Assembly: GCA_020073145.1 (NCBI GenBank)
Contig: JAIQFS010000047.1
Span: forward strand, 1-64,000
Direction: 5' to 3'
Length of the DNA stretch: 64,000 nt
From: Terriglobia bacterium
Lineage (GTDB): Bacteria > Acidobacteriota > Terriglobia > Bryobacterales > Bryobacteraceae
Shown here: positions 47,925-58,800 of the stretch, in pieces
Position numbering within the stretch: position 1 is the first letter of the stretch
Layout: every line of letters begins with the position of its first letter
Program-made: the position numbers and the translations under genes
Notes under the pieces: generated by a model
Told to the model about the DNA's origin: nothing
The model's database searches: none
What the model saw: only the letters and a program-made list of their open reading frames with translations

Positions 47925-48971
47925 CTATCGAAACGCCAGCTTGGCTTTACGATCCTCTTCGGCCCGGATCCCCGGGCCGAACACCCTTTCGAAATAGCCC
48001 TCCTTCACCAGGCGGGCGACAATGCTGTTGTCGATGGTCTTGCGATAGTCGGCGCCCTTCATGAGCTCGATCAGCCGCGGGTCGGTCTGCTGCTCGATGA
48101 CCGATTGGACCGCGCCCGCCAGCACGTACGGGACGCGTTGGAACAGGTTGCCTTGGTTGTGCGTGTCATAGAAGCGCCCGACGTCAGCGGGCGACTGGGC
48201 GTCGTAGGCCAAATACGCCTGGACGGCGAAATTTTTATCGGCATAGAAGCGCTGGATGGCTTCCGCATGCGCCTTGAGGAGCGCCTCGGCGAGCTTGGGA
48301 TTGGCGGCTACGGTGCTCCTCTTCATCAGGTAGGTGGTGGCGGCGAAGATGTTGTCGTGGTCGGCGAGGTTGGTGAGAGCTTTGTAGCCGGCGGCCTCGA
48401 GCTTATAGTAGGCGGGCGCGGTGAGCATGGTGGCGTCGGCGCGGCCGCTTTCGAGAGCCGCGGCCCGGCCGTTGACGTCGGTCCCGACCGGCACCCACTC
48501 CACGTCGCGGCTGGTCATGCCGTAGTCGCGGAGCAGGGCGATGGCGTAATTGGAAGGCGCGTCGCCGATCTGGCTGACCGCGATCCGCTTGCCCTTGAGC
48601 GCCTGGACGCTGGCCAAATCCTTGCGCCCGACCAGCGCGAAATCGGCCTTGTTCAGCCAGCTTCCGACCACCACGAGCGAGGTGTCGCGCGCCATCGCCT
48701 GCATGGCGGACTCCAGCGAATAGTTGGTCATCTGCGCCTGCCCGCTGAGGACCATCGCCACGGGAGCCGGATGGACGCCAAAGACCACGGTGGCGTCGAG
48801 CCCGTACTTCTGGTAGTAGCCGCCTTCCTTGGCCATAAAGACAGGCCACGAAGAGGCGCTGCGAGTGGGATAGCCGATGGTGATTTTCTGCAGCGGGGCG
48901 GCGGCTGGGACACACCGCGCGGCTACCACGGCCGCGACGCCGCCGACAAAACGCCTGCGCGAGGTGTTCAT
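47925..48971 (-). CDS. Tat-exported NitT/TauT-type solute-binding protein
   Basis: A 348-aa protein. N-terminus S-R-R-R-F-V-G-G-V-A-A-V-V-A-A is a twin-arginine signal. The body is an NMT1/TauA-type binding protein: I-G-Y-P-T-R-S-A-S-S-W-P-V, E-G-G-Y-Y-Q-K-Y-G-L-D, L-K-G-K-R-I-A-V-S-Q and A-A-L-E-S-G-R-A-D-A-T. Ligands of the family are sulfonates, nitrate or thiamine precursors. No permease or ATPase is next to it, so it relies on partners elsewhere. Coupled with the MetE-like gene. Confidence 0.88.
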   Translation of the reverse strand: MNTSRRRFVGGVAAVVAARCVPAAAPLQKITIGYPTRSASSWPVFMAKEGGYYQKYGLDATVVFGVHPAPVAMVLSGQAQMTNYSLESAMQAMARDTSLVVVGSWLNKADFALVGRKDLASVQALKGKRIAVSQIGDAPSNYAIALLRDYGMTSRDVEWVPVGTDVNGRAAALESGRADATMLTAPAYYKLEAAGYKALTNLADHDNIFAATTYLMKRSTVAANPKLAEALLKAHAEAIQRFYADKNFAVQAYLAYDAQSPADVGRFYDTHNQGNLFQRVPYVLAGAVQSVIEQQTDPRLIELMKGADYRKTIDNSIVARLVKEGYFERVFGPGIRAEEDRKAKLAFR

Positions 48972-49014
48972 GGTGAGCCAGTATACACCCCACTTCGGCG
49001 ACCGACGTCAGGCG

Positions 49015-49906
49015 TCAGTTCTTTTTCAGCCCCACCCATTGGGCGACCCGATTCCCGATGCCATGCTGAGGCGGCAGACCGGCCTCGATGGGTCCATTGA
49101 GAAGATTGCCGCGTAACTTCAGATTCAGCGTCAACAGATAGGGACGGCTGTCGCCCTCTCCGATTCCGATATTGCCAACCATGCGCCCCGACAATGGTAT
49201 CGTTCGCCCAGGTCACGCCATTGAGAAGCATCTTCAACTGGTATCGGAGTTGTACCGGGACCTCGCCGGAAGCGAGCGCATTCAGCACCAGCGGGAATGT
49301 CATTTTTGTGAGTTGACACCACACCGGTCCACGTTCCGACAAGCGCCGGAGGTGCGAGACGACGTCACCGAGGATTCCGTATCCGAGGTCGGAATACTCC
49401 CACTTCTCTCCCGGAATCGTCACCAGGTTTCCGAAGCGCCGGACGGTTTCTTCCATGGAAGGAGGACGCGCAGACCCGTCTGCAAGAAAGAACTGGCCGT
49501 GGGCGGGCAGGCCGGAGGAATGGTTGGCAAGGCGGCGAACGCTAGCATCGTCCGCGTTGCCGACGCGGGCGCGCACTTCGACGGTCGCGAGATAGTCATT
49601 CAGCGGACGATCCAGGTCGATGCGCTTTTTCTCGACCAGGGTCATGAGCGCGGTTGCGGTAAACGGTTTGGTGATTGAGGCGAGCGAGTAGAGCGTATGT
49701 TCGTTCGCGGCAACCCGGCTATCGCGATCCGCCCAACCGAATCCCTCTTCCCAGAGAATCTTCCCGTCGCGGGCCACGGCCACGGTGATCGAGGGCACCT
49801 GCCGTTCGGTCAGCCGGGCGCGAATGAAATCGCGGGCGGCGTCGCACGGATCGGCGAAGATCGGGGTGGAGAGAAGAATCCAGGCGAGCGCGAGCCGGAA
49901 CGGCAT
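49015..49906 (-). pseudogene. Serine-hydrolase (beta-lactamase family) pseudogene
   Basis: From ATG 49906 a signal peptide and a class C-type hydrolase N-terminus read well (Y-S-L-A-S-I-T-K-P-F-T-A-T-A, the S-x-x-K nucleophile; Y-S-D-L-G-Y-G-I-L, the Y-x-N/G motif) for ~185 residues. Then the sequence becomes unrelated, while a different frame ending at 49015 reads V-G-N-I-G-I-G-E-G-D-S-R-P-Y-L-L-T-L, a typical C-terminus for such secreted hydrolases. The middle (~150+ residues) is missing and the two ends are out of frame, so the gene is dead. Confidence 0.78.
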
Positions 49907-50140
49907 GAACTATTTTTCACCGGGGCCTTCCGAAATGCAACGGCCCATTGGCCTGCGGGGAGGAACTGAGACCATGGTGCTGCGGCGGCGGGCATGAGCA
50001 AGCGAGGCCGGCGCTTGACGAGTAGTCGCGAACCGGAGTCTGCCCGTGTTCAGGTGTTTTCCTCGAGACGATCCGTGACCACCAGCCCCACCGCCCTGGC
50101 CGTACCGGTGCTGCTATCTCGTATATGCAGCAAAATTCCC

Positions 50141-50169
50141 TTGACTCAAAAACACCGCTGCTTCATACT
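50141..50169 (+). promoter_or_regulatory. Sigma-70-like promoter before the PEP-CTERM gene
   Basis: TTGACT (50141-50146), 17-base spacer, CATACT (50164-50169). The -35 is 5/6 and the -10 is 4/6 of consensus. Start near 50176, only ~4 nt before ATG 50180, so the message would be almost leaderless or use ATG 50192. Confidence 0.5.
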
Positions 50170-50179
50170 GGCCGAACTT

Positions 50180-50767
50180 ATGCAATGGAGAATGCGCCGC
50201 CTCCTCTGGGGTCACGGAATACAGACGCTAGTGTGCGCCGTTTTGGTGGTGCCCTCAGTTGCTTTAGCTGACACCTACACCTTCACCGCGCTTCCGAATG
50301 ACGTCGCAGGCCCCGCTGGTTCCACTGTGGGTTGGGGTTATGCGATCGCCAACGAAAGCACCGTGGACTGGTTGGTGCTGACTGGACTCAGCGCTGGCAT
50401 TTTTGAACACGGCAGTCCGAATAGTCTCTTTGATTTCCCGATTCTCGCGCCGGGCAGCACCGTCACTGTCGGATTTGATGCAATCAGTTCGACCGGCCTG
50501 TACGAACTAATCTGGGACGCTACGGCCCCAGCCGGTTTTGTTAACAGCGGAGTGTTCGATCTTAGCGGTGAATGGTGGGATGGCGATCCGCTGGCCGGCG
50601 GGAACTTCTTAAGCGCAGCGCTCGACGAGAGTGCGCCCTACTCGGCAACGGTGTCTGGGGCGCCAGCGACCGTGCCAGAACCGTCTGCCATCTTCCTTCT
50701 ATTGTCAATGACTGTAGCGCTATCCCGCTTCGGCCGACAGCGTGGAAGACGGATTCGAGTCTATTAG
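50180..50767 (+). CDS. PEP-CTERM sorting-signal protein
   Basis: A 195-aa exported protein. Signal peptide after a short basic start (~15-31, T-L-V-C-A-V-L-V-V-P-S-V-A-L-A). The body is a beta-rich, Gly/Ser-rich domain. The C-terminus is textbook PEP-CTERM: V-P-E-P-S, a membrane helix I-F-L-L-L-S-M-T-V-A-L-S, then a basic cluster R-F-G-R-Q-R-G-R-R. Such proteins are handled by exosortase and go to the surface or exopolysaccharide. No exosortase is in the window. Confidence 0.88.
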   Translation: MQWRMRRLLWGHGIQTLVCAVLVVPSVALADTYTFTALPNDVAGPAGSTVGWGYAIANESTVDWLVLTGLSAGIFEHGSPNSLFDFPILAPGSTVTVGFDAISSTGLYELIWDATAPAGFVNSGVFDLSGEWWDGDPLAGGNFLSAALDESAPYSATVSGAPATVPEPSAIFLLLSMTVALSRFGRQRGRRIRVY

Positions 50768-50899
50768 GGAATAGGGTCAGACGGTAACCGCGAAGCTCTA
50801 AGTTACTGGTTCGACCCCTTTGAAGAGATTGCGGTCTTCCTTTTCTCTGAGAAAGCCCGTTCAATCGGTCAAGGGAATCGAGGAGATGGAGTCGTCAAT

Positions 50900-53800
50900 A
50901 TGGGCCTGTGGGCGTTTTTGTCGCTCGTTGTTTGGAAGCTGGCAAGCCGGAACGTGCAGTCCGAACAGGGCCTGTTGACATCGTATACCAAGTCCGCCCA
51001 GCAATTGGGTTCCCCCCTCCTTGCTCTGTTGCTGTTACTCAGCGCCGCGCCGGTCCCAATTTTCCCGCAGTCTACAGGCGGCCCCAGTCTCGCGGGTAGT
51101 ATTGTTGCCCAGGCGTCACCAGCGATCGGGGTCTGGGAGATGGATTTGCAGTTAACGAACCATGGCAGCGGTACCGGCGAGAATATTGTTCTGAATACAC
51201 TGCAACCGCGGACGTTGTCGGGTAGCGGCGCAGTGACCTACGACACCGTTCGCTCCCCGAGTTTGCCGCTCACAGTCGGAAGCCTGGCCTCCGGCGATTC
51301 GGCCCTAGTCCGGCTGTACTTCAACGCTCCAGTGACCGTGCTGCGGTTTTCCGTGACGGAGAACGGTGTGGTCCAAGATGCGACTGGCAAGAGTCTCTTG
51401 TTCTCGCTTTCCCAATCCTTGATCTCGACGACAACCCTCAGTTCAGTTCAGCCCAATGCCGGTCAGCAAGGCCAACAGAACCTGCAGGTGACGGTCACTG
51501 GTAGGTACACTCATTTCACTCAGGGCGCCACAGCGGCCAACTTCGGGCCCGGAATCACAATTCAGTCGCTGGCGGTGAACTCGCTGACGAGTGCCACGGC
51601 CGTACTGAACATCGATCCGGCGGCGGCACTCGGCACCCGCAGCGTCATGCTCACCACGGACGCCGAAGCGGTGGCGCTGAACAACGGGTTCACCGTGACG
51701 CCGGGAACGCCGGTGCTGACCACGGTCACCCCCAACACCGGCCAGCAGGGACAGCAGAACGAGAACGTGAGCCTGGTCGGCCAATTCACGCACTGGGTGC
51801 AGGGCACCACGACGGCCAGTTTCGGCGCCGGAATCACGGTGGCCAGCCTGACAGTCAATTCCGCAACCACCGCTACCGCCGTGCTGAACATTGACCCGGC
51901 AGCGGCACTCGGGGCGCGCACCGTCACGGTCACCACGGGCACGGAAGCGGTGGCGCTCAACGGGTTCACTGTGACTGCGGGCACGCCCGTGCTGACCACC
52001 GTCAACCCCAACACCGGCCAGCAGGGACAGCAGAGCGAGAACGTGAGCCTGGTCGGGCAGTACACGCACTGGGTCCAAGGAACCACGACGGCGAGTTTCG
52101 GCGCCGGAATCACCGTGGCAACCTTGACAGTAAACTCGGCGACCACGGCGACCGCGGTTTTGAACATTGACCCGGCAGCGGCGGTCGGGGCGCGCACCGT
52201 CGCGGTCACGACCGGCGCGGAAGCGGTGGCGCTCAACGGGTTCACTGTGACTGCGGGAACGCCCGTGCTGACCACGGTCACCCCCAACACCGGCCAGCAG
52301 GGACAGCAGAGCGAGAACGTGAGCTTGGTCGGGCAGTACACGCACTGGGTCCAAGGAACCACGACGGCGAGTTTCGGCGCCGGAATCACCGTGGCGACCT
52401 TGACAGTAAACTCGGCGACCACGGCGACCGCGGTTTTGAACATCGACCCGTCGGCCGCAATCGGGAGCCGGGACGTGACGGTAACCACCGGTGCGGAAGC
52501 CGTGACGCGGGACAATGGTTTTGCCGTAACGGGGCCCAACTCGCTCACATTCAGCATTCAACCCGGGACCGTCAACCTCAGACAGCACTTCACCCCCGCG
52601 GTGCAGGTCACGCTGCTGGATGCCAATGGTCAGGTGCTATCTGGAGCGAACATCCCCGTCACGCTTGCGCTGGGAACCGGCGCCAGTGGAGCCGCCCTGT
52701 CCGGCACCCTCACCCAGAATGCCGTGAACGGTGTGGCCACATTCCCCGACCTCAGCGTGAATAAGGCCGGAAAGGGGGACACACTTATTGCCTCGAGTGA
52801 CGGCCTTAGCACCACCAGTTCGCCTTTCGACGTGGTGCTGAGCCCGGCGCAGGCTGGCGCCTGTGTGCCGGCGAATTCACAATCGCTGGTGATCCAAGGA
52901 GCGAACGTAAGCGCCTACCTGCCGAACGGGTCCTGGGGGGCAGGCCCCAAAAATGTGCAAATGGTGCCGATCGAGGGCACCGGGACCCGGGCCACAATTG
53001 TCACTCCGAACATAGTCAACTCCTGCGCATCGAACTCGGAAACCGGGGAAACGGTGTGTACAGCCAACAACACCGACGTGTACCTTATCCAGGGATCCAC
53101 ACTCACCAACACGCTGACGAGCGGGAGTGACGGCCGCGCGGGGGCTGGATCGATATCGGGAGGCAGTTGCAACAATTGTGGAGTAGCTATCAATGCGGCC
53201 GCCAACCAGGCGGTGATTTCCATGGGGCTCTCGCAGGGTGGAACAGGTATCCAGGTCCTTGATCTGAATACGAACACGTTCGCGACGCCGATTTCCAGCA
53301 ATGGCATCGGGATTTCCGAGGCCATTGCCGTCGATCCCAACCTAAACCTGGTGCTTTCCGCCTCTGAGGGAAACCACTATGGATTGTTCGACCTGAGCAG
53401 CCGGAAGGTCTACGACTACAACATTTCCGGGCTAGTGTCCCGGGGATCTTCCGCGGATTCCGCCGGCGAAGATTGCACGACAGGCATTGCCCTCGCGACC
53501 GAGGAAGATGCGGAACCGCCGCAGATTTTTTTGGCTGACTTGACGCAGGCCACTTTCAACCCAACCTCTTCGACGTGGACGGCGCCTTCGCAGAGCCAGG
53601 TGTTGCCCGAGTTCAATTCCATGGACTTGGATGGAATTGCCATCGCTTCGAGTGCTCATCTGGGCCTGGTGACGGGCGAATTCGGGTACGCGAGCTTCGG
53701 CGTAATCCAATTGCCCTCGACTTCCGGCACCGGGATTCCCGCCATTCAGGATTACGTGGCTGTGAGAGCGCCGATCGACCCGAGCGGGGACCTATTTACC

Positions 53801-55888
53801 ATCGGCGGCGACCCGCATACCCTAACCACCTACGTCAGCCCGAATGACGGCAAGGCGTACGGAGTGGTCCCGAGTTACAGTGCTTCCGGGGGCGACCACT
53901 ATGTGGCGATCATAGATCTGCAGGGCGTCCTGAATGCGCCGCGCACCGGTGCGCACACTGTCTCGTCTAGCGTCGACCTGCTGGCGACTGGTCTGGTGCG
54001 GTTCGTGCCGGTTGGACCATCACCGACTCAGATGACATTCGTTTCGCAGCCGGTGGGTGCTGTGGCGGGGCAGGTTTTCTTCGTTCAAGTCGGCATTGAA
54101 GATGCCCAGGGGAATCTCGATAACAACAACGAATTCACCGTCACGCTGTCAGTGGCGGGAAGCGGCGTCCGCATCGGCTCGGTCCTGCCGGTGAACGGCA
54201 TCGCCAGGTTCGCGATCGTCATCAACCAGACTGGGAGTTTCGCCCTCACCGCAAGCACTTCCCAACTGGGTGCGATCACCAGCAATACATTTACGATCAC
54301 GCCGGCGGCGGCCGCGAGGCTTTCCTTTGTAACCCAGCCTTCCAACATCGTGGCCGGGCAATCGTTGGCTACGATTGAGGTTGGCTGGCAGGACCTATTC
54401 GGCAACCCAACTCCCAGCGCATCGCCAATTACCGTGGCGCTCAACACAAACTCGGAAGGCGCGACGTTGTCTGGAACCGCCAAAGCCATCCCGGTAAATG
54501 GAGTGGCGAGTTTCACGGGGCTAACCGTCCAGCGCACGGGTCCTTTTTCCCTGCTGGCGTCAGCAACTGCGGCGGGCGGCACCCAAGTCCAGGCGTCCAG
54601 CACATTCTTCCAGGTGACGAACGCCAGCGCAGCCCAGCTCATCTTTGTCACTCAACCGTCCACTGCCCCGGCCGGGCAGCAGATGAGCGTCTTCCAGGTC
54701 GCGGTCGCGGATGCGTTTGGCAACACCGCTTCTAACGCGAGCAACACAGTGACGGTTGCGCTTGGCGCCAATCCGACCGGCGCCGCCTTACAGGGTCCCG
54801 GCCCCACGTCGGAAAAAGCGACCGGCGGAATCGCGCCGTTCTTCAGCCTTACAGTCAACTTCGCCGGCGTAGGATACACGATCGTCGCATCGTCGCCGGG
54901 ATTGCCCAACGCGACAAGCGCGCCCTTCAACATATCGGGGGCGGGCCCACCCCTAACCCTCACGCCAAGGAGCGTCTTACAAGGCCAAGGCGTGGCGGTG
55001 ACGATTACAGCGCAAAACACGCATTTCCAGCAGGGAGTCACGGTCGCCAGTTTCGGCCCCGGCCTGATGGTCGGCAGCGGCCTGTCGGGCGGCTACGGTC
55101 CAGTCAATGTGACCAGTGCAACGACGGCGATCGCCCAAGTCAGCGCAGCAGCAAACGCAACACCCGGCTCGCGATCAGTGGTACTGCAGACCGGCAGTGA
55201 ACAACAAACATTCTTCGACGCTTTTGCGGTGGCGGGAGCGCCGTTTCTCACCTCCTTCACGCCCTCCTCGGGAAACCCAGGCCAGACCCTATCGGTGACT
55301 ATTCAGGGAGAGTTCACGAACTTTGTCCAAGGCACCACCCAGGCGAGTTTCGGGCCTGGGATTTCAGTTGGTGGCGCAACAGACGGCGGTTATGGTCCGG
55401 TGACCGTGGACACCGATCCTCGCGCAGACCGGCACCGAGACGGCTTCCTTCCCCAACGGCGGATTCCTGGTATTGGGGCCCATCACAGGGCCAGCGCCCG
55501 GGGCGAATTTGACCAGCTTGACCGAAGGGATGGAGATCACAGCACCCACGTCTGTGACGGGAACCATCACGAGTCCGAACCTATCCAGTTGGGCCTTGGA
55601 CTACACGCCAGCCGGCGCAAACTCCTTCACCACGATCGCGACCGGGACCAGTCCGACGGTCAGCGGCACGCTGGATCCCACCGTGCTCCTCAACGGCATG
55701 ATCGCGGTCCGTCTCACGGCGGTGGATCAGTCCGGTCAGACCACCAGTACCACCGTGGATGTGGTCATCACGCGAAAACTCAAAGTCGGGAACTTCACCC
55801 TGTCGTTTCTCGACATGAACATCCCGGTAGCAGGCATTCCGATTCAGATCATGCGGACCTACGACAGCCGAGACAAGACGGTGGGTGA
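50900..55888 (+). CDS. Giant TIG/Ig-repeat protein, frame lost near 55415
   Basis: The frame gives 1662 aa but is meaningful only to ~55415 (about 1505 residues). Order: signal/anchor (~35-60), a DUF-like domain, four or more IPT/TIG repeats (~170-550; T-x-N-T-G-Q-Q-G-Q), a filamin-like domain (~555-660), an unrelated ~400-residue part, three or more Big-type repeats (~1030-1400; L-x-F-V-T-Q-P-S) and two more TIG domains. Inside the last TIG, after V-T-V-D-T, the product turns into His/Arg-rich noise: frameshift. The proper continuation is the YD-repeat frame that follows. Surface display is expected. Confidence 0.85.
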   Translation: MGLWAFLSLVVWKLASRNVQSEQGLLTSYTKSAQQLGSPLLALLLLLSAAPVPIFPQSTGGPSLAGSIVAQASPAIGVWEMDLQLTNHGSGTGENIVLNTLQPRTLSGSGAVTYDTVRSPSLPLTVGSLASGDSALVRLYFNAPVTVLRFSVTENGVVQDATGKSLLFSLSQSLISTTTLSSVQPNAGQQGQQNLQVTVTGRYTHFTQGATAANFGPGITIQSLAVNSLTSATAVLNIDPAAALGTRSVMLTTDAEAVALNNGFTVTPGTPVLTTVTPNTGQQGQQNENVSLVGQFTHWVQGTTTASFGAGITVASLTVNSATTATAVLNIDPAAALGARTVTVTTGTEAVALNGFTVTAGTPVLTTVNPNTGQQGQQSENVSLVGQYTHWVQGTTTASFGAGITVATLTVNSATTATAVLNIDPAAAVGARTVAVTTGAEAVALNGFTVTAGTPVLTTVTPNTGQQGQQSENVSLVGQYTHWVQGTTTASFGAGITVATLTVNSATTATAVLNIDPSAAIGSRDVTVTTGAEAVTRDNGFAVTGPNSLTFSIQPGTVNLRQHFTPAVQVTLLDANGQVLSGANIPVTLALGTGASGAALSGTLTQNAVNGVATFPDLSVNKAGKGDTLIASSDGLSTTSSPFDVVLSPAQAGACVPANSQSLVIQGANVSAYLPNGSWGAGPKNVQMVPIEGTGTRATIVTPNIVNSCASNSETGETVCTANNTDVYLIQGSTLTNTLTSGSDGRAGAGSISGGSCNNCGVAINAAANQAVISMGLSQGGTGIQVLDLNTNTFATPISSNGIGISEAIAVDPNLNLVLSASEGNHYGLFDLSSRKVYDYNISGLVSRGSSADSAGEDCTTGIALATEEDAEPPQIFLADLTQATFNPTSSTWTAPSQSQVLPEFNSMDLDGIAIASSAHLGLVTGEFGYASFGVIQLPSTSGTGIPAIQDYVAVRAPIDPSGDLFTIGGDPHTLTTYVSPNDGKAYGVVPSYSASGGDHYVAIIDLQGVLNAPRTGAHTVSSSVDLLATGLVRFVPVGPSPTQMTFVSQPVGAVAGQVFFVQVGIEDAQGNLDNNNEFTVTLSVAGSGVRIGSVLPVNGIARFAIVINQTGSFALTASTSQLGAITSNTFTITPAAAARLSFVTQPSNIVAGQSLATIEVGWQDLFGNPTPSASPITVALNTNSEGATLSGTAKAIPVNGVASFTGLTVQRTGPFSLLASATAAGGTQVQASSTFFQVTNASAAQLIFVTQPSTAPAGQQMSVFQVAVADAFGNTASNASNTVTVALGANPTGAALQGPGPTSEKATGGIAPFFSLTVNFAGVGYTIVASSPGLPNATSAPFNISGAGPPLTLTPRSVLQGQGVAVTITAQNTHFQQGVTVASFGPGLMVGSGLSGGYGPVNVTSATTAIAQVSAAANATPGSRSVVLQTGSEQQTFFDAFAVAGAPFLTSFTPSSGNPGQTLSVTIQGEFTNFVQGTTQASFGPGISVGGATDGGYGPVTVDTDPRADRHRDGFLPQRRIPGIGAHHRASARGEFDQLDRRDGDHSTHVCDGNHHESEPIQLGLGLHASRRKLLHHDRDRDQSDGQRHAGSHRAPQRHDRGPSHGGGSVRSDHQYHRGCGHHAKTQSRELHPVVSRHEHPGSRHSDSDHADLRQPRQDGG
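51713..52540 (+). repeat. Tandem 276-bp repeat encoding TIG domains
   Basis: Copies begin at 51713, 51989 and 52265, exactly 276 bp (92 codons) apart. Copies 2 and 3 differ at only a few positions over their ~145-bp core, so the third duplication is recent. A more diverged copy precedes at about 51430. Such arrays change in number by recombination. Confidence 0.85.
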
Positions 55889-58800
55889 CTTCGGAGTCGG
55901 GTGGTCGCTGTCGGTCAAAAGCTTCCGTGTCGACGTGAACGGGACCCTGGGCGCGAACTGGATTGGCACCACAACCGGTGGACTCCTCCCGACCTACTGC
56001 GTCCAACCGGGGCAGCCCCATATAGTTAGTGTTCGTCTTCAGAACGGAGCGGTGTACCAATTCCAGGCGCTTCCGACTCCTGACACGCAGTGCGGGCTGG
56101 TTCTTCCGCCGGCAATGGTGGATTTGACGTTCGTACCGATTGGCTCAACTCCGCCATCGTACCAGCTCAGCCAGCCCAACTCGGGCGCCCTTCTGGTCAG
56201 CGGCGCGTTCCCCGGACTGTTACAACTCGTGGACTCGTCCAGCTTCGAAGGCTACGGCCTCGGCGGCGATACGGATCAGTGGATCTTGACCATGCCGAAC
56301 GGGCAGACGGTACAGGTGAGCGCCACCTTCGGCGCGCAAGCCATCATCGATAGAAACGGCAACACGCTCACCATCGGGCCCAACGGAATCACCTCATCCA
56401 ATGGCCCTGGAATCACTTTTACACGCGACTCCCTGAACCGCATCACAGGCATCCGGGATCCGAACCTCAATCTCCGGCAATATCAATACAGCAGCGGAGA
56501 TCTCACTTTCGTTGTTGACCAGCGCAACAACGTGTCGAAGTTCTCCTATGACACAAACCATGACCTCATTACCTTTACCGACCCGAGCGGAGCACAGCCG
56601 ATCCGGAATGTATACGATGATTCCGGCCGGCTGATTCAGCAGATCGACGCACTGGGCCACGTGCAGGACTTCACTCATGATCTCGTGGGACACACCGAGA
56701 CGTTCACCGATTTTCTCGGGAATACCACTACATACACCTACGACGATCACGGGAACATCATTCGGGAGACGGACCCGCTTGGCAACATCACCTCGAAAAC
56801 CTTCGATGCCAACGACAACCCCTTGACCGTCACCAACGCCCTCGGCAAAACGACGTCCTATACCTACGACGCCAACAACAACCGCCTATCGATGACCGAT
56901 CCTCTTGGAAACACGACCCAGTCTACTTATAACCAGTTTGGTCAGGTCCTAAGCACCACGGATCCGAATGGCAATGCAACCAGGTTCACTTATGACTCTC
57001 GTGGTAATCTTCTGACGCGAACTGATCCTCTCGGCAATACGACCACAATTACATTCGCTCCCAACGGATTACCGGCAACGACGACGGACCCGCTCAAGAA
57101 CATCACGAGCTATGGATACGATGCCAAAGGCAACCTGCTTACTGTCACGGATCCGCTCGGCGTCGTCACCACCTATGCCTACGACGCAAACGGCAACCGC
57201 ACTTCCCAGGCACTTGTTCGCACAACCTCAACCGGGCCGCAGACGTTGACGACGAGATACCAATATGACGCGCAGAACCGCCTCACGAAGACCATCTTCC
57301 CCGACGGCTCGACAACTCAGGCGACGTTCAGCGTGATCGGACAGCAGTCGACGACCGTCGATGAGCTTGGTCGGCAGACCAGCTATAGCTACGATGCGGA
57401 TCGACACCTGGTGGGCACGACCTACGCGGATGGGACGAGCGAAACGACCACCTATGACGCAGTAGGAAATAAGACGTCCTTCACGAATCGATCGGGATCA
57501 ACGACTACATACACGTATGATCCTCTGCACCGAATACTGGCAACCACCGATCAACTGGCGGCCGCTGTAAGGTCGGCTTATGATGCCGCCGGGCAAGTGA
57601 TATCGAGAGCGGATGCGCTCGGAAACACGACGCGCTTTGGTTATGATGACGCCGGCAGGCAAACTACCGTTACCGACGCGACTGGCGGAGTAACGCAGTT
57701 GACGTTCGATAAGGGTGGCTCGCTGATCTCCGAAAAAGATCCGGCTGGCAACGTTACTACTTTTGGACGGGACGCTGCAGGACGGGCGACGCGCGTCACC
57801 CGTCCCGATGGATCGATCGATACAATGACGATTGACGCCCGCGGCAGCATCGCTGCCTTGACGGATGCCGCCGGCAAGACAACGCAGTTCGCCTACGACG
57901 GTTCGCAGCGCCTGAAGTCGGTTACGGACGCGCTCGGCCACACGACAGAATACACGTATGACGAACTGGGCAATCGCGTGTCGATCAGCGACCCCAATAG
58001 TCACGTCACCCGATTTCAATACGATCAACGGGGACGCCGAATCAAACGCACACTACCCGGCGGCCAAAGCGAGACCTTCGCTTACGATGCGGCGGGCGAA
58101 TTGATTTCGCACACCGATTTCAACGGGAAAACGACTGCTAGCACGTACGACTCAATGGGCAGGATTCTATCGAAAGACCCGGATCCGAGGTTCAATTCAC
58201 TTCCCGTGAGCTATTCGTACACCGCGCTGGGTAAGCGAGCCTCTATGATTGACGCCGCTGGCACGACGACTTACAACTACGACGCGCTGGGCCGGCTGAT
58301 CTCAAAACAGTCGCCGGCCGGCGCCATTACCTACGGCTATGACGCCAGTGGGAATGAGATTTCGATGCAATCGGACAGTCTGAGCATTACTTACGCTTAT
58401 GATGCGCGGAACCGGCTGGCGTCCGTGACGGAGCCGGCCTCTGGAACGACATCCTACACGTACGATTCCATCGGAAATGTGCAGAGCGCGACTTACCCCA
58501 ACGGGATGACCCACGCTTATGCCTATGACTCGCTGAACAGGCTGACCACCCTAAGCGTCAACAGGAGCGGTCTTCCAGCGGCTTCGTATTCTTATAAGCT
58601 GGACCCCACCGGTCACCAGCTCTCGGTCGCCGAGCTCGTGGGCCGGTCAGTTAGTTATACCTATGACGCGGCCTATCGCTTGACTGGTGAGAGCGTCGCC
58701 GGCGCGGTGGGCGGACCGGACGGTTCGGTCGGTTATGCCTATGATGCGTTTGGGAACCGCACGCAAACGACTTCGACTCTTGCCGGGGTCTCGCCGGGAT

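Noticed and set aside
47202-49100. 632-aa open frame on the plus strand
   Set aside because: Antisense to the MetE-like and solute-binding genes, which have full motifs.
50768-50830. GGTTCGACCCC, resembling a tRNA T-loop
   Set aside because: No acceptor stem, D arm or anticodon arm can be drawn around it.
51440-52540. Regularly spaced repeats considered as a CRISPR array
   Set aside because: Unit is 276 bp, in frame and encodes TIG domains; no short repeat/spacer structure and no cas genes in the window.
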